Shown: positions 52,961 to 61,768, numbered from the stretch's first letter. The stretch: 64,000 nt of DNA from Micromonospora polyrhachis (GCF_014203835.1 NZ_JACHJW010000001.1:4848501-4912500), one strand, 5' to 3'. A program made the numbers and translations. Notes: a model not told the origin generated them from the letters alone.

Positions 52961-53650
52961 CTAGTTGCCGGGTGTCGCGGAAGGTGCTGGGCTGAGCACC
53001 TGGCACGCCTTCAGCGCCTCGGCGACCGTCGGATCCGCTGTGTTCAGGTCGGTGGTGAGCCGTACGCCCCGATCCGACAGGCAGTTGGCATAGGCGGCGT
53101 TGGTGCCCGGCTCGCCGTTGCCGCTCTGCCCGTTGCTGCTCTGCCCGTTGCCGCCGTTCTGGCCACGACCCGGGCCACCGGTCGGCAGCACCGACCGGCA
53201 GGCCTCCTGCGCCTTCTGCCAGGTCGCGTCGTCGACCCCTTCGGGGCGTAGGTTGCCGAAGCCACCACCGGGACCACCGGGACCACCACCGGGACCGCCA
53301 TCGCCCGGTCGGCCGGAGGCTCCCGGGGACGGAGCGCCGGACGGCCGTCCGGACGGGAAGCCGGGCGGCGCTCCAGAGCCGTCGGGACGTGGGCCACCAG
53401 AGGGACGCCCCGCCGTACCGTCGGGGCGCGGTCCGCCGGAGGGGCGTCCGGTGGGCAGGTCGGGTACGTCGATGCCCTGCTCCTTGAGGCACTTCGTGTA
53501 CGCGGCGAGGCTGTTGGTGCCGTCCGCGCCACCAGCGGCGCCCGTGCCGTCGTTGTCGTCCGACCCGCCACAGCCCGCCGTGAAGATCAACAGAGCGGAG
53601 ACTGCCGTCAGGCCCAGCGTCCATCGGGTACGCCGATCATGCACCGCCAC
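52961..53650 (-). CDS. Lipoprotein with two related cysteine segments around a Gly/Pro linker
   Basis: A 229-residue lipoprotein. The signal peptide ends in LIFTAGC with the acyl cysteine at C27. Two similar segments, AYTKCLKEQGIDVPDL and AYANCLSDRGVRLTTDL, flank a long Gly/Pro/Arg-rich linker with a repeated RPSGGPRPDG unit. Another cysteine follows each (QEACRSVLP, LKACQVL), so two disulfide-bonded small domains are likely. The GTG at 53650 has GGAGG five bases upstream. It is divergent from the adaptor gene of the efflux cluster and shares its control region, so a role with that transporter is inferred. Confidence 0.75.
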   Translation of the reverse strand: MAVHDRRTRWTLGLTAVSALLIFTAGCGGSDDNDGTGAAGGADGTNSLAAYTKCLKEQGIDVPDLPTGRPSGGPRPDGTAGRPSGGPRPDGSGAPPGFPSGRPSGAPSPGASGRPGDGGPGGGPGGPGGGFGNLRPEGVDDATWQKAQEACRSVLPTGGPGRGQNGGNGQSSNGQSGNGEPGTNAAYANCLSDRGVRLTTDLNTADPTVAEALKACQVLSPAPSATPGN

Positions 53651-53760
53651 CGGAACCTCCTCCGAGTGTTCGCCCCGGAAAGCCGTACCGGAGACCGACC
53701 CATGCCACCCGAGGCACCTCCAGACCAGGTCAGGTGAAGCTCGGAACAAGCTTGGAATAG

Positions 53761-53804
53761 TGGCTCCCAGGCAATTCCGAGGTGTGGCTCAGTGAATTGC
53801 GAGG
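53761..53804. promoter_or_regulatory. Putative response-regulator sites, tandem pair
   Basis: TGGCTCCCAG-GCAATTCCGAGG (53761-53782) is followed 24 bp on by a second, shorter version, TGGCTCAGTGAATTGCGAGG (53785-53804). The same box occurs at 55193 and 57609. It lies 24-67 bp ahead of the first adaptor gene and within the promoter region of the divergent lipoprotein gene. Confidence 0.6.
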
Positions 53805-53827
53805 CGGAACGATGACACTCGCCCCCC

Positions 53828-55162
53828 ATGGGTATTGGCCTGGGTGCGCCACGTTGGCTGACGGGGAATCGGCGGGCGCGATGGATGGTGGCGGGGATGG
53901 CCGGGGCGGTCGTGCTACTGGCGTCGGCGGCCGGGTACGCCCTGACCCGTACGGAACCGCTGCCGACCGGGTCGGATCCGGTCGCTTGGGTGGACCGGGG
54001 GGAGGTCGTGCTGGCGGTGGCGACGACCGGGGTGCTCCAGCCCGCCCAGACCCGTAGCCTCGGGTTCCGTGCGGCGGGCAAGGTCAGCGAGATCCGGGTA
54101 CGGCCGGGCGACGAGGTGAGTGCCGGCCAGGTGTTGGCGCGCATCGATGCCGCCACCGTCCAGGACCGGGTGGTCTCCGCCCGGGAGGCGCTTGGCGAGG
54201 CGGAGGCAGACCTGGTCAAGGCCGGGAAGACCACGAATGGTCAGTCCCAGTCGGGCGGAGACTGTGGCGGCACCGGCGGTAGCGGCACCAGTGCTGATAC
54301 CGGCAGCAGCACCAGCGGCACCGGCGCTGGCAGCGGCGGTACCAGCGGCGTCGGCGTTGGCGTCGGCGTGGCGGGTGCGACCCCTACCGCGACGGCCGTT
54401 CCGCCGGCAAGCGCCACGACGAGCCCGACCGTCGGCCCATCCGGTCACCCCAGTCGGTCCACCCAATCCGATCAGCCGAGCAGGCCGGCCGGGGGCACCG
54501 GTCAGAGCTGTGCCAGCCGTACCGGTCAGTCGGGCGATGGGGGGACCGATGCCGTACTGCGGGCGCAGCAGCGGGTGACCGCGGCCAAGCTCGTCCTCGC
54601 GGAGGCGGAGGAGACGCTGGCCGGCACCACGATCACCGCACCGATCTCGGGCAAGGTGCTCATCGTGGCGGGCGTGGTCGGCAGCACCGTCGGTAGTGGC
54701 AGCGCGTTCATCACCCTGGGCGACGTCGGCGGCATGGCGGTCGCGGCGAGTTTCCCCGAGGCCGACGCCGGTCAGCTGGTCACCGGTCTGGCTGCGACCG
54801 TGACGCTGGGCGACCGCCCGGGAGAGGAGTTCACGGCGCGGGTCACCCAGGTCGATCCGGTCGGCACCGTCAGTGGCCAGATGGTCCGATACGGTGTTCT
54901 GGTCAACTTCGACCAGGTCCCTACGGACGTGCTGGTCGGGCAGAGCGCCAACGTCCGCGTAAAGATCAAGTCTGTGGCGGGTGCGCTGCGGGTGCCGTCC
55001 TCGGCGGTCCGGCTCGGCACCGACCCCGCTACCGCAACCGTGCTGGTCCGTACCCCCGGTGGTGACGAGCAGCGGCAGGTCACCGTCGGTCAGCGGGGCG
55101 ACCAGTACCTCGAAGTCACCTTCGGCCTCAGCGAAGGCGACCAGATCGTCGCCAGTTGGTGA
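53828..55162 (+). CDS. Membrane fusion (HlyD/MacA-like) adaptor 1
   Basis: A 444-residue periplasmic-adaptor-like protein anchored by one N-terminal helix (MVAGMAGAVVLLASAAGYAL). The lipoyl-like half motifs are GKVSEIRVRPGDEVSAGQVL (near 85-105) and ITAPISGKVLIVAGVVGSTV (near 270). Between them a Gly/Ser/Thr-rich insert of about 85 residues (142-225) replaces most of the coiled-coil hairpin seen in Gram-negative adaptors. Beta-barrel and membrane-proximal domains follow. In Gram-positive bacteria such proteins work with MacB-type ABC exporters. The ATG at 53828 has no clear ribosome site. Confidence 0.87.
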   Translation: MGIGLGAPRWLTGNRRARWMVAGMAGAVVLLASAAGYALTRTEPLPTGSDPVAWVDRGEVVLAVATTGVLQPAQTRSLGFRAAGKVSEIRVRPGDEVSAGQVLARIDAATVQDRVVSAREALGEAEADLVKAGKTTNGQSQSGGDCGGTGGSGTSADTGSSTSGTGAGSGGTSGVGVGVGVAGATPTATAVPPASATTSPTVGPSGHPSRSTQSDQPSRPAGGTGQSCASRTGQSGDGGTDAVLRAQQRVTAAKLVLAEAEETLAGTTITAPISGKVLIVAGVVGSTVGSGSAFITLGDVGGMAVAASFPEADAGQLVTGLAATVTLGDRPGEEFTARVTQVDPVGTVSGQMVRYGVLVNFDQVPTDVLVGQSANVRVKIKSVAGALRVPSSAVRLGTDPATATVLVRTPGGDEQRQVTVGQRGDQYLEVTFGLSEGDQIVASW

Positions 55163-55192
55163 TGCCAAGCTGAATCACATGGGATTCCTAGC

Positions 55193-55216
55193 TGGCTCCC
55201 AGCCGGTTCCGATAGG
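55193..55216 (+). promoter_or_regulatory. Putative response-regulator box ahead of the regulator gene
   Basis: TGGCTCCCAGCCGGTTCCGA followed by TAGG matches the boxes at 53761 and 57609. It lies 37 bp ahead of the response regulator start, consistent with autoregulation. Confidence 0.55.
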
Positions 55217-55252
55217 GATGTGCGCGGAGGGCACGGGCGAGGGGGCAGGCGG

Positions 55253-55981
55253 ATGTGGCAACAGGCGGGCGAGTCGACCCGACGGGCGACCAGGGTACTG
55301 GTGGTGGACGACGAGCCCAACATCTGCGCGCTGCTGTCGGCGACACTACGACTGATCGACTTCGATGTGCGGGTCGCATCCGGCGGGTACGCGGCCCTTG
55401 CCGCTGCCGCCGAGTTCGAGCCGGACCTCGTGGTGCTCGACGTCATGATGCCCGATCTCGACGGGTTCGAGGTGGCCCGACGACTACGCGCCGAGCCGGC
55501 CCGGCAGTCCGTACCGGTGCTCTTCCTCACCGCCCGGGACGCGGTGGAGGACCGGATCTCCGGGCTGACCGTCGGGGCCGACGACTACGTCACCAAGCCG
55601 TTCAGCCTGGAGGAGGTGGTGCTGCGGATTCGCGCCATCCTTCGGCGCAGCCGGGTCGAGCCGGCCAGCGCGGTGCTCAGCTACGCCGACCTGGAACTGG
55701 ACGAGGACGCGCACGAGGTACGTCGGGGCGGACGGCTGGTCGACCTGTCGCCCACCGAGTTCAACCTGTTGCGCTACCTCCTCGTCAACGCCGGCCGGGT
55801 GGTCAGCAAGGCGCAGATCCTGGACCGGGTGTGGAGTTACGACTTCGGTGGCGACGGACGGATCGTCGAGTCGTACGTCTACTACCTGCGCAAGAAGATC
55901 GACCGCTGGGACCCACCGCTGATCCACACCGTACGCGGATTCGGCTACGCCCTGCGGTTGCCGCGAACGGCCGACGAGTGA
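55253..55981 (+). CDS. OmpR/PhoB-type response regulator
   Basis: A 242-residue regulator. The receiver domain has VDDEPN, the phospho-acceptor in VLDVMMPDLDGFEV (D near 62) and the KPF lysine. The winged-helix DNA-binding domain starts near 140 (YADLELDEDAHEVRRGGRLV) and ends VRGFGYALRLP. The ATG at 55253 has GGGGGCAGGCGG ahead. It is coupled to the kinase by a GTGA overlap. Embedded in an efflux operon and preceded by the shared box, it most likely controls that operon. Confidence 0.94.
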   Translation: MWQQAGESTRRATRVLVVDDEPNICALLSATLRLIDFDVRVASGGYAALAAAAEFEPDLVVLDVMMPDLDGFEVARRLRAEPARQSVPVLFLTARDAVEDRISGLTVGADDYVTKPFSLEEVVLRIRAILRRSRVEPASAVLSYADLELDEDAHEVRRGGRLVDLSPTEFNLLRYLLVNAGRVVSKAQILDRVWSYDFGGDGRIVESYVYYLRKKIDRWDPPLIHTVRGFGYALRLPRTADE

Positions 55982-57633
55982 CCAGGCGGTGGCGCGTCCC
56001 GATGCCGGTGCCCCGCCGCTGGGGGCACTGGACCCTGCGTTCCCGGCTGGTGGTCGTGATCGTCGCACTGGCCTCGGTTGCGTTGATCGCGGCAAACGTG
56101 GCGGGCTTGGTACTGCTGCGTTCGTATCTCGTCGAACGGGTCGACGAGCAGCTGCTGCGGGCGATCCGGCCGTACACCGGTAGCCCGCCCCCGGACTTCG
56201 GGCCGATCGTCCCGCGGACCAGCCGCCCACCGGGTGGGGGTCCGGGGCAGGCGGTACTGCTCCTGCGCCCGGACGGCACCGTGCTGTCCCAAACGACCTG
56301 GCCCGACGAACTCTCCCCGCCGAGTCTGGCCGGATTCGCCGAGCTGAGCCAGCGAGCCGACGAGCGACACCCGTTCACGGTCGCCGCCCAGGACGGGGAC
56401 AGTAACTGGCGGGTGCTCGTGGAACGTACCGACGGCGGCGGGTTGGTCGCGTTGGCGCACTCCCTGCGCGACGTCGACGCCACCTCGGACGGCTTGTTGC
56501 TGATCGACGCGGCGGTGCTGCTGCTGGTGGTGCTGGTGCTCGGCCTCACCTCGGCGTCGATGGTGCGGATCGGACTGCGTCCGCTCACCCGGATGGAGAC
56601 GATCTCCGCGGAGATCACCGCGGGGGACCTGTCCCGCCGGGTCGAGGAGACCGATCCCCACACCGAGCCTGGCCGGCTCGGCATCGCGCTGAACACGATG
56701 CTCGACCGGATCGGTGCCGAGATGGTCGCGCGTACCGCCTCTGAGCAGCGACTACGGCAGTTCGTCGCGGATGCCTCGCACGAGTTGCGTACGCCGCTCA
56801 CCTCGATCCGGGGGTTCGCCGAGCTCTACCGCCGGGGCGGTGCGCCACCCGGCCCGCTGCTGGACGAGACGATGGGACGGATCGAGGGCGAGGCGGCCCG
56901 GATGGGCGAACTCGTCGAGGACCTGCTGGTGCTGGCCCGGCTCGACCTGCAACGCCCGATGAGACATCGCCCGGTCGACCTGCTGGCGATTGCCGCGGAC
57001 ACGATCCGGGACGCGTACGCCCGGGTGCCGGACCGGCCGGTCAAGCTGGCGGCCTTCGGCCCCGACGATGGCGGTTTCGAGCCGGTCACCGTGCTCGGGG
57101 ACGAGCACCGGCTTCGCCAGGTGGCGACGAACCTGGTCGCCAACGCACTGCGGCATACGCCGGAGGGGACTCGCATCACGGTACGGGTGGGTCGGTTGCC
57201 GGCGACCGCAGCGCGGACGAAACCGGCTGCGGTCGCCGGTGCCCAGCCCGAATGGGCAGCCGGTAGTGAGTCCGGATGGGCGGAGCGTGCCGGCGACCTG
57301 GCGGTGCTGGAGGTCGAGGACGACGGTCCAGGTATTCCGGCCGAGCACGCTGCCCGGATCTTCGAGCGGCTCTACCGGGTCGACCCGAGTCGTACCCGTA
57401 GCCCTGGCGTCGGCTCCGGGCTCGGTCTCTCCATCGTGGCGGCGATTGTGCAGAGCCATGGTGGACGGGTCGAACTCGTCACCGGCGAGGGCCGTGGTTC
57501 GGTGTTCCGGGTCCTGCTGCCGACCGGGCGTCAGCCCGACTTCCCGCCGACGGGGAGGCCGCACGGCGGCACGCCGGCCGAGGACGACCGGGTCGACGAC
57601 GGGTCCTGTGGTTCCCAGCCGGCTCCGAGGTAA
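55978..57633 (+). CDS. HAMP-type sensor histidine kinase
   Basis: A 551-residue kinase. Two membrane helices (VVVIVALASVALIAANVAGL; AAVLLLVVLVLGLTSASMV) bracket an extracellular sensor of about 120 residues. A HAMP domain, the H box (ADASHELRTPLTSIRGFAEL), N box (NLVANALRHTPEG), and G boxes (DGPGIP, GSGLGLSIV) follow. The GTG at 55978 overlaps the regulator's stop. A low-complexity insert (RTKPAAVAGAQPEWAAGSES) sits between the N and G boxes. The C-terminal end overlaps the third box of the regulon. Confidence 0.94.
   Translation: MTRRWRVPMPVPRRWGHWTLRSRLVVVIVALASVALIAANVAGLVLLRSYLVERVDEQLLRAIRPYTGSPPPDFGPIVPRTSRPPGGGPGQAVLLLRPDGTVLSQTTWPDELSPPSLAGFAELSQRADERHPFTVAAQDGDSNWRVLVERTDGGGLVALAHSLRDVDATSDGLLLIDAAVLLLVVLVLGLTSASMVRIGLRPLTRMETISAEITAGDLSRRVEETDPHTEPGRLGIALNTMLDRIGAEMVARTASEQRLRQFVADASHELRTPLTSIRGFAELYRRGGAPPGPLLDETMGRIEGEAARMGELVEDLLVLARLDLQRPMRHRPVDLLAIAADTIRDAYARVPDRPVKLAAFGPDDGGFEPVTVLGDEHRLRQVATNLVANALRHTPEGTRITVRVGRLPATAARTKPAAVAGAQPEWAAGSESGWAERAGDLAVLEVEDDGPGIPAEHAARIFERLYRVDPSRTRSPGVGSGLGLSIVAAIVQSHGGRVELVTGEGRGSVFRVLLPTGRQPDFPPTGRPHGGTPAEDDRVDDGSCGSQPAPR
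57609..57630 (+). promoter_or_regulatory. Putative response-regulator box ahead of adaptor 2
   Basis: TGGTTCCCAGCCGGCTCCGA followed by GG is the third copy of the box, here inside the last codons of the kinase gene and 45 bp ahead of the second adaptor. Being inside coding sequence, part of the match could reflect codon constraint. Confidence 0.5.
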
Positions 57634-57674
57634 CCCCGGGTCTGCTCCGAGCCGGACGGGGCAGGCTGGCGTAC

Positions 57675-58895
57675 ATGCCGGTGCGACGTCTGTTCTCAGC
57701 GCGCCGCCCATTGGTGGTTGTCAACGTCGTACTTGGTTTGGCGATCGTCGGCGGTGGGTTGTGGGCCTATTTCTCATTCGTTCGACCTGAGTCGAGTTCC
57801 GCAGGGGACAGCGGTGCGGCCCGGACCATCGCGGTGGCGCAGGGGACGGTGACGGCCAGCGTCTCCGCCTCCGGGTCGGTACGGAGTGCCTCGACCGCCA
57901 GCGCGGCCTTCGTCACCTCCGGCACGGTCACCGAGATCCGGGTCAAGGTGGGCGATCTGGTCAGCAAGGGCGCGGTGCTGGCCAAGGTGGATCCCACGGT
58001 GACGAACCGCCGGCTCGAAGCGGCCAAGGCGGACCTGGTCGCGGCCCGGGCGGCGCTCAGCCGGGCGGAGGCCGCCGGTGGGGACACCAGCACCGCCGAA
58101 GCCCAGGTGACCAGCGCCAGGCTGGCGGTCACCGAGGCCGAGGACGCGGTGGCCAGAACCGTGTTGACGGCCCCCATGACCGGCACGGTGGTCGCGGTCA
58201 ATGGCAGCATCGGAGGCTCCTCCGGCGGTGGATCCGGTACCTCGGGTGGATCGTCGAGCGGCGGTGGTAGCCAGGGGAGCGGATCCTCCGGTGGCTCGTC
58301 GGGTGGTAGCCAGGGGAGCGGATCCTCGGGCGGGTTCATCGAACTGGCCGACCTGACGAAGCTGGAGATCTCCGCGTCGGTCGCCGAAGCCGACGCCACC
58401 AAGCTGAAGGCCGACCAGGCGGCGACGGTGAGCTGGAACGCGCTTACCGGCGTGACCGCCACCGCCAAGGTGGTCTCGATCGATCCCAACGCCACCACCG
58501 TGAACAGCGTCGTCACCTATGGCGTGGTGCTCCGCCTGGACACCCTGCCCGACGGTGTCCGGGCCGGCCAGACGGTCCAGGTGTCGGTGACCGTCGGCCG
58601 GGTGGAGAACGTCGTCTACGTCAACTCGGCGGCACTCACCACGACCGGTAACCGGCACACCGTCACCGTGCTGACGAACGGCCAGCAGGAGACCCGGTCG
58701 GTCCAGGTCGGCCTGATCGGCGACCAGGCGGTGGAGATCAAGTCGGGTCTTCAGGCCGGTGAGCAGGTGGTTCTTAAATCCTCCTCGACCAGCACCAGCG
58801 GTGGCAGCGGCAGCCAGCCCGGCGGCGGCCTTCCCGCAGGTGGTGGCTTCCCCGGTGGCGGCCAGCCCGGTGGCGGTTCGCGAGGTGGGCGATGA
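57675..58895 (+). CDS. Membrane fusion (HlyD/MacA-like) adaptor 2
   Basis: A 406-residue adaptor with one N-terminal helix (VVVNVVLGLAIVGGGLWAYF). The lipoyl-like halves (SGTVTEIRVKVGDLVSKGAV; LTAPMTGTVVAVNGSIGGS) flank a short predicted helical hairpin. A Gly/Ser linker (about 178-225) follows, with a 26-bp DNA duplication encoding GGSQGSGSS twice, and then the beta-barrel part. The C-terminus is Gly/Pro-rich. It overlaps the ABC ATPase gene by four bases, so it is the adaptor most directly tied to that transporter. Confidence 0.88.
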   Translation: MPVRRLFSARRPLVVVNVVLGLAIVGGGLWAYFSFVRPESSSAGDSGAARTIAVAQGTVTASVSASGSVRSASTASAAFVTSGTVTEIRVKVGDLVSKGAVLAKVDPTVTNRRLEAAKADLVAARAALSRAEAAGGDTSTAEAQVTSARLAVTEAEDAVARTVLTAPMTGTVVAVNGSIGGSSGGGSGTSGGSSSGGGSQGSGSSGGSSGGSQGSGSSGGFIELADLTKLEISASVAEADATKLKADQAATVSWNALTGVTATAKVVSIDPNATTVNSVVTYGVVLRLDTLPDGVRAGQTVQVSVTVGRVENVVYVNSAALTTTGNRHTVTVLTNGQQETRSVQVGLIGDQAVEIKSGLQAGEQVVLKSSSTSTSGGSGSQPGGGLPAGGGFPGGGQPGGGSRGGR

Positions 58896-59743
58896 CCTCC
58901 CCGTTCGGTCCGCGGGCCGACCAACTCGCCGCCGACCGTCCGGTGCTCGACCGGCCCGTTGCCGACAGTCCGGCAATCGACCGGCTCGCCGCCGGGCGTC
59001 CGGTGCTCGACGTCCGCCGGCTCACCAAGGTGTACGGCGAGGGCGAGGCCGCGGTGCACGCGCTGCGCGGCGTCTCCGCTGTCGTCGAACGTGGTGACTA
59101 CGTAGCGATCATGGGATCGTCGGGCTCCGGCAAGTCCACGCTGATGCACATCCTCGGCTGTCTGGACGTGCCGAGCAGCGGACAATACCTCCTGGACGGG
59201 CTGGACGTCAGCCAGCTCAACGACCGGCAGTTGGCCCTGGTCCGAAACCGGCGGATCGGGTTCGTCTTCCAGTCGTTCAACCTGATCGCCCGTAGCAGCG
59301 CGGTGGCCAACGTCGAGCTGCCGCTGGCGTACGCCGGGGTGAAGGGTGCCGAGCGGCGTCGGCGGGCACTGGCCGCGTTGGACCTGGTCGGCCTGGCCGA
59401 CCGGGCCGACCACGAGCCCAATCAGCTCTCCGGTGGCCAGCAGCAGCGGGTGGCGGTGGCCCGGGCCCTGGTGACCGAGCCGGCACTGGTGCTGGCCGAC
59501 GAGCCCACCGGAAACCTGGACAGCCGGTCCACCGCGGACGTGTTGGCCATCTTCGACGACCTGAACGCGGCCGGTCGGACCATCGTGTTGATCACCCATG
59601 AGACGGAGGTGGGGGAGCGGGCGAAGCGGCTGATCAAGCTCTTCGACGGGCAGATCTCCTCCGACGTACGCCAGGACCGGGCCGGGCGGCACACGGTCCG
59701 CTCGGCCGAGCAGCCGACGATGCGGCTGGAGCGGATCTCGTGA
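58892..59743 (+). CDS. MacB/LolD-type ABC transporter ATPase
   Basis: A 283-residue ATPase. Walker A is GSSGSGKST near residue 74, the Q loop is VFQSFNLI, the signature is LSGGQQQRVAVARAL, Walker B is LVLADEPTGNLDS, and the H loop is ITHE. The first 37 residues are a variable extension with two copies of a DRPVLDRPVADS/DRLAAGRPVLD-like unit. It energises the FtsX-type permease encoded next (GTGA overlap) to move a substrate from the membrane outward. Confidence 0.95.
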   Translation: MTSPFGPRADQLAADRPVLDRPVADSPAIDRLAAGRPVLDVRRLTKVYGEGEAAVHALRGVSAVVERGDYVAIMGSSGSGKSTLMHILGCLDVPSSGQYLLDGLDVSQLNDRQLALVRNRRIGFVFQSFNLIARSSAVANVELPLAYAGVKGAERRRRALAALDLVGLADRADHEPNQLSGGQQQRVAVARALVTEPALVLADEPTGNLDSRSTADVLAIFDDLNAAGRTIVLITHETEVGERAKRLIKLFDGQISSDVRQDRAGRHTVRSAEQPTMRLERIS

Positions 59744-61005
59744 GCTTCTTCGAGATCCTGCGGTTCGCCGTCCGGGGAGTGACCGCCAACAAGCTGCGCT
59801 CGGCGTTGACGATGCTCGGGGTCCTGATCGGAGTCGGGGCGGTGATCCTGCTCGTCGCGGTGGGCAACGGCTCGGCCAAGCAGATCACCGACCGGATCGC
59901 CGCACTGGGCAGCAACACCATCACCGTGCAGAGCACATCCCGGGGCGGTAGCAGCAGCACGGCGATCACCGTCGAGATCGCCAACGCCCTGAAGGACCCG
60001 GTGCTGGCCCCGGACGTGAAATCGGTGTCCCCGGTGGTTACCGCGTCGACGACCCTCACGTACCAGGGAGCCGACCATTCGGTCCAGCAGTTCCTGGGCA
60101 GCTACCCGACGTACTTCGTGGCGACGAACACGCCCGTCGGCCGAGGGGCGACCTTCAGCGCGGCCGACGTCGACCGGGGACGGCGGGTGGTGGTGATCGG
60201 GCAGACCGTCGCCGAGGAACTGTTCCCCGACACCGACCCGATCGGCAAGGAGTTGACCGCCGGTGGCGCGCTCTTCACCGTGGTCGGCGTACTGCGGGAG
60301 AAGAGTTCCTCGTCCGGGTTCCAGGACGCCAACGACGTGGTCGTCGCGCCGCTGACCGCCGTGCAGCAGACCCTGACCGGGTACGGCGCGGTCAGCTCGG
60401 TCATCGTCGAGGCGGCCAGCTCGGCCAAGGTCTCCGCTGCCGAGGCGCAGGTCGCGACGATCCTCGACCAGCGGCTCAAGGTCGCCACGACCGGTACGGG
60501 AAGCCGGGTCGGATCGGGAGCTGGATCGGCTGGCCGGGGCGGCTCGGGAAGCGGGTCGAGTTCGTCGCCGTACCGGATCCAGAACGCGGCCCAACTGTTG
60601 GAGACCCAGACCGAGACCGCCCAGACCTTCACCGTGCTGCTCGGTGCGGTGGCCGGTATCAGTCTGCTGGTCGGCGGCATCGGGATCACCAACATCATGC
60701 TGGTCACGGTGACCGAACGGACCCGGGAGATCGGCATTCGCAAGGCACTGGGCGCGCCGCGTCGGGTGATCCTCACCCAGTTCCTGGCCGAGGCGACCAT
60801 GTTGAGCCTGGTCGGGGGCGGGCTGGGCGTGGCGGCTGCCCTGATCGGCAGTCAGTTCACCATCGTCGGCGTCACGCCGGTCATCGTCCCGAGTTCGATC
60901 GTGTTGGCACTGGGCGTCTCCGTCGCGATCGGGCTCTTCTTCGGCAGCGTTCCGGCCAGCCGGGCTGCCCGACTTCGGCCGATCGACGCCCTACGTTACG
61001 AATGA
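59740..61005 (+). CDS. MacB/FtsX-type ABC permease
   Basis: A 421-residue permease. One helix at the start (LRSALTMLGVLIGVGAVILL), a MacB periplasmic domain (60-290) with a Gly/Ser/Arg-rich insert (about 248-270), and three C-terminal helices with the family ERTREIGIRKALGAPRRVIL segment between them. It is the membrane part of the exporter. The start is GTG at 59740. Confidence 0.94.
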   Translation: MSFFEILRFAVRGVTANKLRSALTMLGVLIGVGAVILLVAVGNGSAKQITDRIAALGSNTITVQSTSRGGSSSTAITVEIANALKDPVLAPDVKSVSPVVTASTTLTYQGADHSVQQFLGSYPTYFVATNTPVGRGATFSAADVDRGRRVVVIGQTVAEELFPDTDPIGKELTAGGALFTVVGVLREKSSSSGFQDANDVVVAPLTAVQQTLTGYGAVSSVIVEAASSAKVSAAEAQVATILDQRLKVATTGTGSRVGSGAGSAGRGGSGSGSSSSPYRIQNAAQLLETQTETAQTFTVLLGAVAGISLLVGGIGITNIMLVTVTERTREIGIRKALGAPRRVILTQFLAEATMLSLVGGGLGVAAALIGSQFTIVGVTPVIVPSSIVLALGVSVAIGLFFGSVPASRAARLRPIDALRYE

Positions 61006-61019
61006 TCCCGGGGAACGAC

Positions 61020-61598
61020 ATGACGGAAACAGTTGAGCCGGACCGCCGGGCCGCCGAGGTGCAGGGGGACCCGGACGGGGACGGGTTGGCCGCGCAGATC
61101 GCCGCTGCGGCCGGCCGGCGCTGGTGGAACCGGTGGACGCTCTGCCTGGGGGCGGTGGTGCTGTTACTGGCCGGCTTCATGATCGGCGTACAGGTGCAGA
61201 AGTCGTACGGCGAGCCGGCTGCCCCGGCCGGTCGGACCGCTGCCGGCCCCGGACAACGTGGTGGCACGGGGCAGGGCGGCTTCCCGGGTGGCGCCGGTCA
61301 ACCCAGTGGCGCAGCCGGTGCCGGCCAGCCCGGTGCCGGCACCCGGCCGACGGGGGCAGCCTCCGGCACGACCCCGTCCACCACCACCGGCACGGTCAAG
61401 CTGGTGGACGGCACGACCATCTACGTGCAGACCGCCGACGGGACCGTGCTCACGGTCCGGACCGGCACGGACACCACGATCCGGATCGCCCGGGACGGCA
61501 CCCTGAAGGAACTCAAGGCCGGTGACCCGGTCACTGTGGAAGGGCCGAGTACGGCCGGCACCGTCACCGCGACCAGTGTCACCGGTCAGGGCAGGTGA
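61020..61598 (+). CDS. DUF5666-containing single-pass membrane protein
   Basis: A 192-residue protein. A cytoplasmic N-terminus of about 40 residues, one helix (LCLGAVVLLLAGFMIGVQV), a Gly/Ala/Pro-rich linker, and a C-terminal beta-rich DUF5666-like domain (TGTVKLVDGTTIYVQTADGT onward, ending in VEGPSTAGTVTATSV). The ATG at 61020 has GGGGAACGAC ahead; ATG at 61002 overlaps the permease stop. It closes the efflux operon and could be an extracellular accessory or sensor. Confidence 0.78.
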   Translation: MTETVEPDRRAAEVQGDPDGDGLAAQIAAAAGRRWWNRWTLCLGAVVLLLAGFMIGVQVQKSYGEPAAPAGRTAAGPGQRGGTGQGGFPGGAGQPSGAAGAGQPGAGTRPTGAASGTTPSTTTGTVKLVDGTTIYVQTADGTVLTVRTGTDTTIRIARDGTLKELKAGDPVTVEGPSTAGTVTATSVTGQGR

Positions 61599-61722
61599 TC
61601 GGCCGGGGAGATGTCGGCGGTGACATGCGGCGTCGGTCGGTTCGTACGACGTCGGTGGTCGCCGTGGTCGACGAGATCGAGACGCCTCGGCATCGCCGTA
61701 CCCGGGTTGCGATCTTCGACTG

Positions 61723-61768
61723 ACCGGCGTGCTGAGCGTCAACCGACCGGTGTGCTGAGCGTCAACCG
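61723..61768. repeat. 23-bp tandem duplication across a stop codon
   Basis: Copies at 61723-61745 and 61746-61768 differ by one base. The right copy contains the stop codon (TCA on the plus strand at 61762-61764) and the last codons of the minus-strand ECF T-component gene. Confidence 0.88.
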
